64,000 bases of DNA from Ponticaulis sp. (lineage in GTDB: Bacteria; Pseudomonadota; Alphaproteobacteria; Caulobacterales; Hyphomonadaceae): NCBI GenBank assembly GCA_002692725.1, contig NZLU01000023.1:124001-188000 (forward strand), written 5' to 3'. The notes beneath the pieces are model-generated. The model did no database searches. It was not told where the DNA came from and saw nothing but the letters and a program-made list of their open reading frames with translations. The first letter of the stretch is position 1. Each line of letters opens with the position of its first letter. Shown here piece after piece: positions 17,666 through 25,992 of the stretch. Both the position numbers and the translations under genes were made by a program.

Positions 17666-18843
17666 TTCGCAGCTCGGGTCGCCACCACAGTCACATTGGC
17701 GGTCACCTGCGTGTCATCCACATCTGACACGCCAACCTGCCACTCGGCGCGGTCAAAACTGACCACGCCTTCGGCGATTGCCTGATCTCCTGAAACATCG
17801 AGGGTGAAGGTCAGATCGGCCGGATGGCTCACGCCCTTCAGGGTCAGCGCACCTTTCGCCAGATAGCCGCCATCAGATGTCAGACGGATGTCTTCAGAAT
17901 TGAAAAAGGCTTCCGGGAATTGGCCAATATTCAGCCAGCTCAATTCAGAGGCCAGTTGGCGGGCCATATGCTCGTCACTGGTGATGCTGCGCGTGTTGAT
18001 GGCGACATCGATCAGGCCATGCCGCTCTGGGTTCGACGGGTCCAGAATGATCGTGCCTGAAATCTCATCAAACCGGGCCTGACGCGTGGCCTGTTTGGCG
18101 TGGACATCGACCGTCAGAAACGTGTCCTCCGGCACAATCTGCCAGGCATGGTCGCCCTGTGCAGCTTCGACAGTTTGGCCTGGTTGCGCGACGGCTGACG
18201 CTGCGTCACCCGCCTCATCATAGGGCTGCGCAAAGACAAAAATGAGCGCGGCGCCGGCTGCAGCGGCCAGCGCAAAGCCCAGCCATGGGCCGAGCCCGCG
18301 CCCCGCCATACGCGTCACGATCTGATCCTTCTCGATGAAATAATGCTTCAGCGCAGCGGCCACATGCAGGCCGAACAGACCGATCGTGGCAAAGGCGAAA
18401 AATTCATGGAGTCCTGACAGGGTTTCCGCCAGCTCCGCTCCCTGTGGCAGCGGTAGAAGCGGCACCTCAAACAGGCCGAAAAACTGAGTTTGGATGCCGA
18501 GCGGCGAGGCTGAAATATAGAGCCAGCCTGCCAGCGGTGTCGCCACCATCACCACGTAAAACAGGATATGCGTGAGGCCAGCCAGCGCTTTCTCCCAAGC
18601 CGGCATTAGCGTCGGCAAGGCAGGCGGCTTATGCATCAACCGCCAGACGAGACGCACAACAGACAGCACAAGCACAACCAGCCCAAAACTCTTGTGCAAC
18701 TGAACGACCTGAAAGCCGAGATCGCCGGAAACCAGCTTATGGCCAAATGCAAACCCGCCAATCAGCTGTCCCAGAATCAACACGGCCATGAGCCAGTGAA
18801 GAAAGCGGGCAACGCCAGTATAGTGCTCTGAAGATTGGTTCAT
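17662..18843 (-). CDS. Cytochrome b561 - YceI fusion protein
   Basis: 393 residues. Residues 1-190 form a four-helix di-heme cytochrome b561 with heme-ligand histidines in RFLHWLMA, VQLHKSFG, LTHILFYVVM/GLHEFFAF and GLHVAAALKHYF. After a TM segment (FALAAAAGAALIFVFAQ) comes a YceI-like beta-barrel domain (residues ~225-393; AWQIVPEDTFLTVDVHAKQ at the start, GALTLKGVSHPADLTF). YceI folds bind isoprenoid-type lipids, so electron transfer to or from a bound quinone is an attractive guess. Both parts exist as separate genes elsewhere. Confidence 0.9.
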   Translation of the reverse strand: MNQSSEHYTGVARFLHWLMAVLILGQLIGGFAFGHKLVSGDLGFQVVQLHKSFGLVVLVLSVVRLVWRLMHKPPALPTLMPAWEKALAGLTHILFYVVMVATPLAGWLYISASPLGIQTQFFGLFEVPLLPLPQGAELAETLSGLHEFFAFATIGLFGLHVAAALKHYFIEKDQIVTRMAGRGLGPWLGFALAAAAGAALIFVFAQPYDEAGDAASAVAQPGQTVEAAQGDHAWQIVPEDTFLTVDVHAKQATRQARFDEISGTIILDPSNPERHGLIDVAINTRSITSDEHMARQLASELSWLNIGQFPEAFFNSEDIRLTSDGGYLAKGALTLKGVSHPADLTFTLDVSGDQAIAEGVVSFDRAEWQVGVSDVDDTQVTANVTVVATRAAN

Positions 18844-18934
18844 GGGTGGAATCCATCTGCGTGTCGAATATTAGGTGAATATGATATAAAGTGGCGCGCG
18901 TCCATGGGGCTGATGCGTCTCGGCCCGCGCGTCG

Positions 18935-19675
18935 TCAAATCTCGGAAAAAGCGGTCACCCAGGCCGAACTGATCGAAAAGGCGATCATATTGGTCGACAT
19001 GGAAATGAAAAGGCTGACCAACGCAAAGACGGTCGCTCTCACGATTTTTCCGAACACGCCCTGACCTGCCACTCCGCCACGCATTGCCGTGGAGAAATCC
19101 AGTGTCAGAACGCCGCCCATCATGAGGATAGAATTCACAAACCAGATGGTCTCAGACGTGACGCCCAGCGAGGTGGTCATGAAAAGCGAAAAAACCGCCC
19201 CCGGAATAAGCGCCAGAAAGTAAAGCCGGATGCGCAGCACCATGGCCGTGCCCTTACCCCAGAGGGGCAGGACCAGCGCCGCCAGAACATGCAGAAACAT
19301 GAAGACCAGTGGAAAGGCGAACACAAACGTGTCCATCAGCTTTTCTGTGAACGCATCTGCCAGTGCGCGCGTCGCAAAGTCCCCGGTCGCGAATACAATG
19401 TCGGCCGTGACCTGATAGAGATAGGTGTCTTCGCCTGTCCACAGAAACCGCAGCGCGGTCATGGCCGCAAGCAGCGAAAAGACCAGCCGGATGGAAGGCG
19501 TATAACGGCGATGACCCCAGTCAGGGTCACGGGCTGTTTCAAACACACGGGCCGGACGCCGGTACATGGCCCAGATCGTATGCAGGCCGCGCACATTCAG
19601 TCCGAACATGTCTTCGACCAGATCGTCCATGCCGACCTTCGGGTTTTTCTGTTCGGTTTTGGCGTCGCTCATCAT
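18935..19675 (-). CDS. Multi-pass membrane protein of unknown function (DUF3667/Yip1-like layout)
   Basis: About 246 residues. A cytosolic N-terminus includes GLNVRGLHTIWAMYRRPARVF, then RYTPSIRLVF leads into five or six TM segments. The 'GLHTIWAMYRRP' type of entry helix is seen in DUF3667 and related Yip1-like proteins, but I would not name a function. ATG 19675 and ATG 19672 are adjacent start candidates. Confidence 0.65.
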   Translation of the reverse strand: MMSDAKTEQKNPKVGMDDLVEDMFGLNVRGLHTIWAMYRRPARVFETARDPDWGHRRYTPSIRLVFSLLAAMTALRFLWTGEDTYLYQVTADIVFATGDFATRALADAFTEKLMDTFVFAFPLVFMFLHVLAALVLPLWGKGTAMVLRIRLYFLALIPGAVFSLFMTTSLGVTSETIWFVNSILMMGGVLTLDFSTAMRGGVAGQGVFGKIVRATVFALVSLFISMSTNMIAFSISSAWVTAFSEI

Positions 19676-19765
19676 CTTACCCGCTTGCCATGATTGAACT
19701 CGACGCCCAATTGAGGCAAACACCAGCCTTCACTTTGCACCCAGTTCTGAAAGCCGACATCACTC

Positions 19766-21433
19766 ATGGCCTCATACCAGTATATCTACCAGCTCTCCGG
19801 ACTTACCAAGACCTATCCCGGCGGAAAAAAGGTATTTGAAAACATTCATTTGTCATTCCTGCCGGACGCGAAAATCGGTGTGGTGGGTGTAAACGGGTCA
19901 GGTAAATCCTCGCTCCTGCGCATCATGGCACAGGAAGATAAGGAATTTAACGGCGAAGCCCGTGCAGCAGACGGCATCAAGATCGGCTATCTCCCGCAGG
20001 AGCCTCAGCTCGACCCGAGCCTCAATGTGTTCGACAATATCGCCTCAAAATGCCCGGAAAAAATCCTGCTCGACAATTACAACGCCATCTCTGCGAAAAT
20101 GGCGGAGGAATACACTGATGAGCTGATGGAGGAAATGACCGAGCTGCAGGAGCAGATCGACGCTGCGGATGCCTGGGATATCGATTCCAAAATTCAGATG
20201 GCGATGGACGCGCTGCGTTGCCCCGATGAATTCGCAGACGTGAACAAGCTCTCGGGCGGTGAAGTCCGTCGCGTGGCCATCTGCCAGCTTCTCCTGTCCA
20301 AGCCCGACATGCTGATCATGGACGAGCCGACCAACCATCTTGACGCGGAAACCGTCGCCTGGCTGCAGAATTACCTGGTGAACTTCCCTGGCTGTGTGAT
20401 CCTCGTCACCCACGACCGTTACTTCCTCGACCAGGTCACCGGATGGATCCTCGAACTCGATCGCGGCAAGGGCATTCCGTATGAAGGCAATTACTCGGCC
20501 TGGGTCGAGAAGAAAGCCAAGCGCATGGAGCAGGAAGCCCGCGAAGAGGCCTCCAAGAAACGCACCCTGTCCAAGGAACTTGAATGGGTCCGGTCCGGCG
20601 CAAAGGCACGTCAGGCCAAATCCAAGGCGCGTATCTCCCGCTATGAAGAAATGGCGTCCAAGGCTGAAGCTGAGAAGGTCTCAACCGCACAGATCCGCAT
20701 CCCGCCAGGGCCGCGTCTGGGCGGTGTGGTTCTGGAAGCTGAAGGCCTGCGCAAGGGCTTTGGCAATCGTCTTCTCATTGAAGACCTCGAGTTCAAACTG
20801 CCGCCGGGCGGGATTGTCGGCGTGATCGGACCGAACGGCGCGGGTAAATCCACCCTGTTCCGCATGATCATTGGCGATGAACAGCCCGATGCCGGTTCTC
20901 TGCGCCTCGGTGAGACGGTGAAACTTGGCTATGTCGACCAGAGCCGTGATGCGCTGAACCCGAAGGCGACCGTCTGGGAGGAAATCTCCGGCGGTACGGA
21001 CATTATCGACCTGGGCGGCGTCGAAGTGCGCAGCCGTGCTTATGTCGGCGCGTTCAACTTCAAGGGCACTGACCAGCAAAAGCCGGTGGGTGTTCTCTCC
21101 GGTGGTGAGCGCAACCGCGTCCACCTTGCGAAAATGCTGAAGACGGGTGCCAATTTGCTCCTCCTCGATGAGCCGACCAACGACCTCGACGTTGAAACCC
21201 TGTCAGCGCTGGAGGAAGGCCTTGAGAACTTCCCGGGCTGCGCTGTGGTGATCAGCCACGACCGTTGGTTCCTTGACCGGATGTGTACCCACATTCTGGC
21301 CTTTGAAGGCGACAGCCATGTGGAATGGTTTGAGGGTGATTTCAGCTCTTATATTGAAGACAAGAAACGCCGCCTCGGCGACGAAGCCGTCGAGCCAAGC
21401 CGCCCGAAATTCAAGAAACTGACCCGGGATTAG
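19766..21433 (+). CDS. ettA: Energy-dependent translational throttle protein EttA (ABC-F)
   Basis: 555 residues with two ABC domains and no membrane part. Walker A motifs are GVNGSGKSS and GPNGAGKST, signatures LSGGEVRRVAI and LSGGERNRVHLAK, and Walker B motifs LLIMDEPTNHLD-like and LLLLDEPTNDLD. The P-site interaction linker (residues ~240-300) is Lys/Arg/Glu-rich. EttA binds the ribosomal E site and gates the first elongation steps according to ADP/ATP ratio. A strong terminator follows. Confidence 0.96.
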   Translation: MASYQYIYQLSGLTKTYPGGKKVFENIHLSFLPDAKIGVVGVNGSGKSSLLRIMAQEDKEFNGEARAADGIKIGYLPQEPQLDPSLNVFDNIASKCPEKILLDNYNAISAKMAEEYTDELMEEMTELQEQIDAADAWDIDSKIQMAMDALRCPDEFADVNKLSGGEVRRVAICQLLLSKPDMLIMDEPTNHLDAETVAWLQNYLVNFPGCVILVTHDRYFLDQVTGWILELDRGKGIPYEGNYSAWVEKKAKRMEQEAREEASKKRTLSKELEWVRSGAKARQAKSKARISRYEEMASKAEAEKVSTAQIRIPPGPRLGGVVLEAEGLRKGFGNRLLIEDLEFKLPPGGIVGVIGPNGAGKSTLFRMIIGDEQPDAGSLRLGETVKLGYVDQSRDALNPKATVWEEISGGTDIIDLGGVEVRSRAYVGAFNFKGTDQQKPVGVLSGGERNRVHLAKMLKTGANLLLLDEPTNDLDVETLSALEEGLENFPGCAVVISHDRWFLDRMCTHILAFEGDSHVEWFEGDFSSYIEDKKRRLGDEAVEPSRPKFKKLTRD

Positions 21434-21436
21434 GTG

Positions 21437-21470
21437 TAATAAAGGCGGCCATCGGCCGCCTTTATTATTC
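21437..21470 (+). terminator. Rho-independent terminator of ettA
   Basis: A perfect 14-bp stem, TAATAAAGGCGGCC (21437-21450) with GGCCGCCTTTATTA (21454-21467), and an ATC loop. The T-rich 3' arm provides the U tract. The symmetry allows bidirectional action. Confidence 0.92.
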
Positions 21471-21471
21471 T

Positions 21472-21505
21472 TGGATTCCAGATCGGCTATGCCGTCTGGA
21501 ATGAC
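21472..21505 (+). repeat. REP-like palindromic repeat, copy 1
   Basis: Stem ATTCCAGA (21475-21482) with TCTGGAAT (21495-21502), plus inner CGGC/GCCG and a TAT loop. The ends are TGGAT and ATGAC, the same asymmetric ends as the two copies around the GIY-YIG gene, with a different inner loop. Confidence 0.75.
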
Positions 21506-21528
21506 TGCTCCATTTGCGCATTAGTCCC

Positions 21529-21562
21529 ACTGTCATCCCAGACTTGATCTGGGATCCAGAAA
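21529..21562 (-). repeat. REP-like palindromic repeat, copy 2 (reverse orientation)
   Basis: Stem TCCCAGA/TCTGGGA with a CTTGA loop, flanked by GTCA and TCCA ends. The 34 bp are the exact reverse complement of 21896-21929. It ends two bases before the GIY-YIG stop codon (21564). Confidence 0.88.
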
Positions 21563-21563
21563 A

Positions 21564-21857
21564 TCAAGCCACAAAACGCTCATCATAGAGATCGTCCCAG
21601 TTGGGGTTCTCCCGTTCAATCAACGCAATTTTCCACGCGCGATTCCACGCCTTTAATTGCTTTTCCCGCGTGATGGCGTCGCCAATACCCTCAAAACTTT
21701 CAGACCAGACCAGCCGATATACCTTGTATTTAGTCGTGAACTGGCTGCCTCTGTCATTCCGATGTTGCCACACTCGCAAGAACAGATTGTTGGTCACGCC
21801 GATATAGAGCGTACCGTTTTTCTGCGAGGCGAGCATATAAACAAGATAGGTTCTCAT
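21564..21857 (-). CDS. GIY-YIG single-domain nuclease (UPF0213/YhbQ-like)
   Basis: 97 residues: the whole protein is one GIY-YIG domain. YLVYMLASQKNGTLYIGVTN carries the two Y-x-Y/Y-I-G strands; the catalytic Arg is in NLFLRVWQHR, followed by KYKVYRLVWSE, the Glu in AITREKQLKAW, and the last segment. Such proteins are single-strand or structure-selective endonucleases in some cases; the role of most is unknown. The gene sits between inverted repeats, with 2 bp after the stop and 38 bp before the start. Confidence 0.92.
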   Translation of the reverse strand: MRTYLVYMLASQKNGTLYIGVTNNLFLRVWQHRNDRGSQFTTKYKVYRLVWSESFEGIGDAITREKQLKAWNRAWKIALIERENPNWDDLYDERFVA

Positions 21858-21895
21858 GTAAAGAACATATCATGAACGATCTATCTTGTCATCCA

Positions 21896-21929
21896 TTTCT
21901 GGATCCCAGATCAAGTCTGGGATGACAGT
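21896..21929 (+). repeat. REP-like palindromic repeat, copy 3
   Basis: The exact inverted copy (34 of 34 bases) of 21529-21562, lying 38 bp upstream of the GIY-YIG start. TCCCAGA/TCTGGGA arms and TGGAT...ATGACA ends are seen, as in copy 1. Confidence 0.88.
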
Positions 21930-22013
21930 CTTCAAAGCCGGTACGGTGTTCGTTCGAGCAAGCCATTCAACAATCAATTGAACACCGTACAAAACTAAGA
22001 CACCCTCCCTGCC

Positions 22014-22394
22014 ATGTCTGATCTGGTCATTCTCGCGCGGCTCGACGATTATCAGGAGGCCTACATCATTGTGGGCTTACTGGAAGCCCATGGCATCAAG
22101 GCTGTGCTGGATGGCTATAATCCGGAAAGCGCCTCACACTCGGCGCGGTATGGCAGTTTTCTCAGCACCAATTCGGCCCGCATTCTGGTGCACAAGAACC
22201 AGCGTATGAAAGCGCGCCGGATCGTTGAAGACCATTGGGCGGCAGCTGAACAGGCGCTTCTCGATGAGTTCGGCGCGCCCGAAGAGGAGGATCAGATCAA
22301 TCCGGACCGCGACCGGCCCTGGCTTCGCTGGTATGCGATTGTCCTTGGTGGCCTCATGTTGCTCATGTGCGTGCTTGCTCTCAGTCAGTGGTGA
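22014..22394 (+). CDS. DUF2007-like protein with C-terminal TM segment
   Basis: 126 residues. The N-terminal ~65 residues resemble the DUF2007 'putative signal transducing protein' fold (LVILARLDDYQEAYIIVGLLEAHGI, ILVHKNQRMKARRIVEDHW). A TM segment (WYAIVLGGLMLLMCVLALS) anchors the C-terminus. A paralogue with the same layout lies at 27078-27545. Family function is unknown. Confidence 0.75.
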   Translation: MSDLVILARLDDYQEAYIIVGLLEAHGIKAVLDGYNPESASHSARYGSFLSTNSARILVHKNQRMKARRIVEDHWAAAEQALLDEFGAPEEEDQINPDRDRPWLRWYAIVLGGLMLLMCVLALSQW

Positions 22395-22524
22395 CGGGTT
22401 CACGGTCTTCTGCATTGTTAGAAGGCCTGAGGAGGGCAGGTTTAAGTCGTTTCCGCCGTTTCCGGTGAACTCCTCGCCTCTGATCGCGCCGGTGCAAGAA
22501 CAAACGCATTCCATCGTTCGGCAT

Positions 22525-22541
22525 ATTGACGTAAGGTCAAT
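22525..22541. promoter_or_regulatory. Candidate operator upstream of the CE15-type esterase gene
   Basis: Inverted repeat ATTGAC-GTAAG-GTCAAT, 93 bp before the esterase start, with a further TTGACC overlapping. Its TTGACGTAA core is shared with the panD upstream dyad. No regulator is adjacent. Confidence 0.35.
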
Positions 22542-22633
22542 TGACCGCGCTCCGAACGTGTTTAAGGTGCCTCCCAATCAAAGAAGACGGCTGCCCCGGA
22601 ACGTATCGGGAGTGAGCAGGGGGAGGATTAAAC

Positions 22634-24055
22634 TTGAAGTATCTGAAGTCTGGAGTCGGACTGGCATCCGTATTTTTCGTTGCAGCCTGCGCCAGCTGCT
22701 CGGGGGGCGGATCTGGCGAAACATCCACCCCGACATCTATGCCGGTGAGCACTACGCCCACGCCGACACCGACGCCTACACCCACGCCTCTGTCGGGCGC
22801 CGAGCACTATTCCGACATGCTGAACAAGCTTGGTATCAACAGCATGAGGCCGGGCCGCGATCCCGACGAGACTGCGCCGAACGGTGCAAATTACGACGAA
22901 TCTCAGGCCAATCCCTATCCGGATCTGCCAGACCCGCTGACCGATAATGCCGGCAATCCCGTCAGCACACCGGATGCCTGGAACAATGTCCGGCGCGCTG
23001 AAATCATTGAGGCGTTTGAGCGGGAAGTATATGGCCGCGTGCCGTCATCAGCCCCGCAGATATTCTGGCAGGTCACCGACTCCGAAAACGGTGTGCTTCA
23101 GGGCGAGCAGGTCCTCATTCGCAGGCTCGTTGGTACGCCAAATGCAGCCATTGATGGCATTGACCTCGAACTCCGTATGCTGGTGGTGACGCCCGCTATC
23201 GCAGGCGAGACGGCCCCTCTGCTTGTCATGCTGGGTCCGGGGGATGACACCCCGCCAGCAGTACCGGATGGTCATGGCGACCTGCCACGACAGCACCTGC
23301 TGATAGAGAATGGCTGGGGCTATGCCATGCTGAACACCGACACCATCCAGCCAGACAATCCGGACGGATTATCCAAAGGTGTCATCGGATACTCAATGTC
23401 CGGCGGATACCGTGATCCTGACGATTGGGGCACACTGCGGGCCTGGGCCTGGGGCGCCAGTCAGGCGCTGGATTTTCTCGAGTCAGACAGTGAAATTGAT
23501 CCCGACCAGATCGGCGTAGAAGGCGTATCGCGCTATGGCAAAGCCGCGCTTCTGGCCATGGCCTTTGATGAGCGTTTCGATGTTGGCCTGATCGCATCCT
23601 CAGGAAAGGGTGGCACAACGTTGTTGCGGCGCAATTTTGGGGAGGCGGTTTCAAACCTCACCAGCTCCGGCATGTTTCACTGGATGGCCGGAAACTTCCT
23701 GAAATATGGATCGGCTGATCCGGGCGCGCTCAATGCGGGCGATCTACCCGTTGATTCTCATCAACTCCTCGCTCTGATTGCGCCACGGCCGGTCTTTGTC
23801 AGTTATGGTATTCCGGAACAGGGAGATTCGCTTTGGCTGGATCATCTGGGCACGTTCAAGGCCGTCATCGCCGCCAATCCGGTCTATCAACTGCTCGGCG
23901 TGCCGGGGCTTTTGCCCATGCCTGCTGATACGAGCACTTTGCCGCCTGTGAATGAAAGCCTGCTGGATGGCCGGCTCGGCTGGCGACAGCATGATGGCGG
24001 CCACACTGACAGGCCGAACATCTCGCACTTCACAGCCTGGGCTGACGCGCAATAA
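22634..24055 (+). CDS. CE15-type (glucuronoyl esterase-like) lipoprotein
   Basis: 473 residues. A lipoprotein signal with lipobox VAAC and a Thr-Pro linker (residues ~32-53) precede a catalytic domain resembling carbohydrate esterase family 15. Seen are the nucleophile in GVEGVSRYGKAALLAMA, the LIAPRPVFVSYG strand with the following acidic residue, and a His in RQHDGGHTD. CE15 enzymes cut lignin-glucuronoxylan esters. TTG 22634 is chosen because GGGAGGA lies eight bases upstream. Expected at the outer membrane, facing polysaccharide. Confidence 0.85.
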   Translation: MKYLKSGVGLASVFFVAACASCSGGGSGETSTPTSMPVSTTPTPTPTPTPTPLSGAEHYSDMLNKLGINSMRPGRDPDETAPNGANYDESQANPYPDLPDPLTDNAGNPVSTPDAWNNVRRAEIIEAFEREVYGRVPSSAPQIFWQVTDSENGVLQGEQVLIRRLVGTPNAAIDGIDLELRMLVVTPAIAGETAPLLVMLGPGDDTPPAVPDGHGDLPRQHLLIENGWGYAMLNTDTIQPDNPDGLSKGVIGYSMSGGYRDPDDWGTLRAWAWGASQALDFLESDSEIDPDQIGVEGVSRYGKAALLAMAFDERFDVGLIASSGKGGTTLLRRNFGEAVSNLTSSGMFHWMAGNFLKYGSADPGALNAGDLPVDSHQLLALIAPRPVFVSYGIPEQGDSLWLDHLGTFKAVIAANPVYQLLGVPGLLPMPADTSTLPPVNESLLDGRLGWRQHDGGHTDRPNISHFTAWADAQ

Positions 24056-24175
24056 GTCGTTCAGCTCTGGCCGCTGATTTGCTTTGGCTGAGCCGTTTTG
24101 ACTGCGGCCATGGTTTGAAATACCGCCACTTTTCTCTAGTTTGAATCGGGCATGAAGAGTCCGGGAGCGAAAAGC

Positions 24176-25570
24176 ATGAGACTTAGGAACCTGATGATCA
24201 CCCTGATGTCGGGCCTCCTGGCTTGTAGCATCCCGGCCTCCGCAGATGACGACCGCTATGAAGCGCCTCTGGCTGATGGTCGTCGCGTGATGACGGACCG
24301 GGAACTCTCTCTGGTTCACATGGCCTGGTATGGCGACAGTTTTACCTTCGAAAATACAATCAGGCGCCTCGCCATGGATCGCACCTATGGCGACCCGGTC
24401 TATGGCGAAGATCGCTACGCGTTCTCTACATATACGAGGGGCCTCAGAAACCGTTCGTTAGCTGCCATGGAGGACGAACAATGCCCGCTGCATATGCATG
24501 TTTTCTATTCCTTCATGTCGGCGCCTGAAGGCTCAGAGCAGCTTCACGATGCAGCCGAGAAAATGGCGTTCATGCTGCATCCCTATAAACGGCTTGTCGC
24601 ACGAGAAGAGGCGCAGCAGGCCGCATCGAGTCCGAGCGAGGCTTCAGGCACTCCGACCGCCGAAGAACAAGCCGTTATCGACAATCTCAACGACACCATG
24701 GGGCTGATCGAGCGGCTCGACCCAGAGCGCGCAGCCCGCATGCGGGCCGAACGGATCGAGCGTGAAGAGCGGCATCAGAGATGGTTGATGCATCCGCGGC
24801 GGTCAGATGCCTTTACCTGGGTCCACGCCAATCGAGACGCATGGTGTCGTTTCGAAGACAAATCTATCAGCTTGCCGGGATACGCTCTGCCGCCAGAAGG
24901 CGGCCGACTTTATTCTGAACTCGCCCGTGCGAGCATAGATGAGCGGACTGCGCAGCGTGCAACAGCCATGATAGACCTTATGCTGAGCATGGGTGAGTTT
25001 GATCAGGAAGAGTATAACAATAGTCTCAGATACCATCTGAGCCGCCGACAGCAGGAACGCGACCGGGCAATACGTGTTCAGCAGATGATCGCTGAACGAG
25101 AAAGAGCCGAGGCCGAGGCCCTTGCAGAAGAGAACCGCTTGGCTCGCGAAGAGTTTCTTCGTCGCAATCCGGACTGGGGGAATAAAGACAAGCAGATGCA
25201 GGATTTACTCGGGCAGATGCAGCAGGGGCTTGCCGTTACTGTGGGACGCCTCGATGCCGGTTCATCGCAATATGGCGGGTATGATGAAGGCTATTATCAA
25301 GCGCTCCGAGAGCTGGAGAACCGCTCGAGACGTGACTACATGCGCAGCATGGGGCTCGATCCCGGCCCTGATCCATATGCTCGCGGACCGTCTCAGAGTG
25401 CGAGCGGATCGGGCGCTACAAATAATTCTGAAAGGCCCGGCGCCTGCGATGACTTTGATCCCATCGCATATGCCGAAATTCACGGACCAGAATGCCTCGC
25501 GCGGCATCTCTGCGTGGCGGATAATTCCATCTCTTCTGATGGCCCGGGCGGGGCAACAATCTGTAACTGA
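24176..25570 (+). CDS. Hypothetical exported protein with coiled-coil region
   Basis: About 464 residues. The signal peptide (LMITLMSGLLACSIPASA) is followed by a helical body. Residues ~310-350 are strongly charged and Ala/Glu/Arg-rich, probably coiled coil (AERERAEAEALAEENRLARE). The C-terminal 60 residues are Gly/Ser-rich with several Cys (CDDF, CLARHLC, TIC). GGGAGCG before ATG 24176 favours this start over ATG 24152. No family recognised. Confidence 0.7.
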   Translation: MRLRNLMITLMSGLLACSIPASADDDRYEAPLADGRRVMTDRELSLVHMAWYGDSFTFENTIRRLAMDRTYGDPVYGEDRYAFSTYTRGLRNRSLAAMEDEQCPLHMHVFYSFMSAPEGSEQLHDAAEKMAFMLHPYKRLVAREEAQQAASSPSEASGTPTAEEQAVIDNLNDTMGLIERLDPERAARMRAERIEREERHQRWLMHPRRSDAFTWVHANRDAWCRFEDKSISLPGYALPPEGGRLYSELARASIDERTAQRATAMIDLMLSMGEFDQEEYNNSLRYHLSRRQQERDRAIRVQQMIAERERAEAEALAEENRLAREEFLRRNPDWGNKDKQMQDLLGQMQQGLAVTVGRLDAGSSQYGGYDEGYYQALRELENRSRRDYMRSMGLDPGPDPYARGPSQSASGSGATNNSERPGACDDFDPIAYAEIHGPECLARHLCVADNSISSDGPGGATICN

Positions 25571-25678
25571 ATACTCTGGTGTCCAGAGGATCAAATCACC
25601 CCCGATAAGCCATTTATCATCCAGTGAACTCTTTTCCGTTGCGCGCGTTATTACCGGAAGAAACGGAAAGGAGACCAT

Positions 25679-25957
25679 ATGGCTTATACCGACCGACTGA
25701 ATGCGACGGGCAAAGCAATGTTGATGGCTGGTGCGCTGACATTGCCACTCGCCGCGTGCGGAGGCGACAATACGCCAACCGTGCCAACACTCGACTCCCC
25801 CGAAGCGCCCGAGACGGCGATTGAGGACCCAACTCCGACGCCGGAAATCACGCCAACAGCAGAACCGACCTTCGACCCTGACACGCTTTCAGATGACGGT
25901 CTTGGTGAACCTGAAGAGGTTGATCCCTATCTCGATGAAGAAGACTTGCCGGAATAG
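25679..25957 (+). CDS. Small acidic Pro/Thr-rich lipoprotein
   Basis: 92 residues. GGAG precedes ATG 25679 (AAAGGAGACCAT). A signal with lipobox LAAC (residues ~24-27) is followed by a disordered tail rich in Pro, Thr, Asp and Glu (EDPTPTPEITPTAEP; EEVDPYLDEEDLPE). Probably outer-membrane anchored; no known family. Confidence 0.75.
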   Translation: MAYTDRLNATGKAMLMAGALTLPLAACGGDNTPTVPTLDSPEAPETAIEDPTPTPEITPTAEPTFDPDTLSDDGLGEPEEVDPYLDEEDLPE

Positions 25958-25992
25958 CGGCTGAGGCATCAGCAGAGCAACGCTGCTTGTCA

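Larger units (their letters stand above)
21529..21929 (-). mobile_element. Candidate repeat-bounded GIY-YIG unit
   Basis: A 401-bp unit: 34-bp perfect inverted palindromic repeats at both ends, with one nuclease gene filling almost all the space between. The compact layout resembles REP elements mobilised by a single-domain nuclease, but no target-site duplication or empty site can be seen here. Mobility is an inference. Confidence 0.5.

Noticed and set aside
22755-22790. Tandem ACGCC/ACACCG-type microrepeat
   Set aside because: It is the Thr-Pro linker of the esterase lipoprotein, not a separate repeat element.
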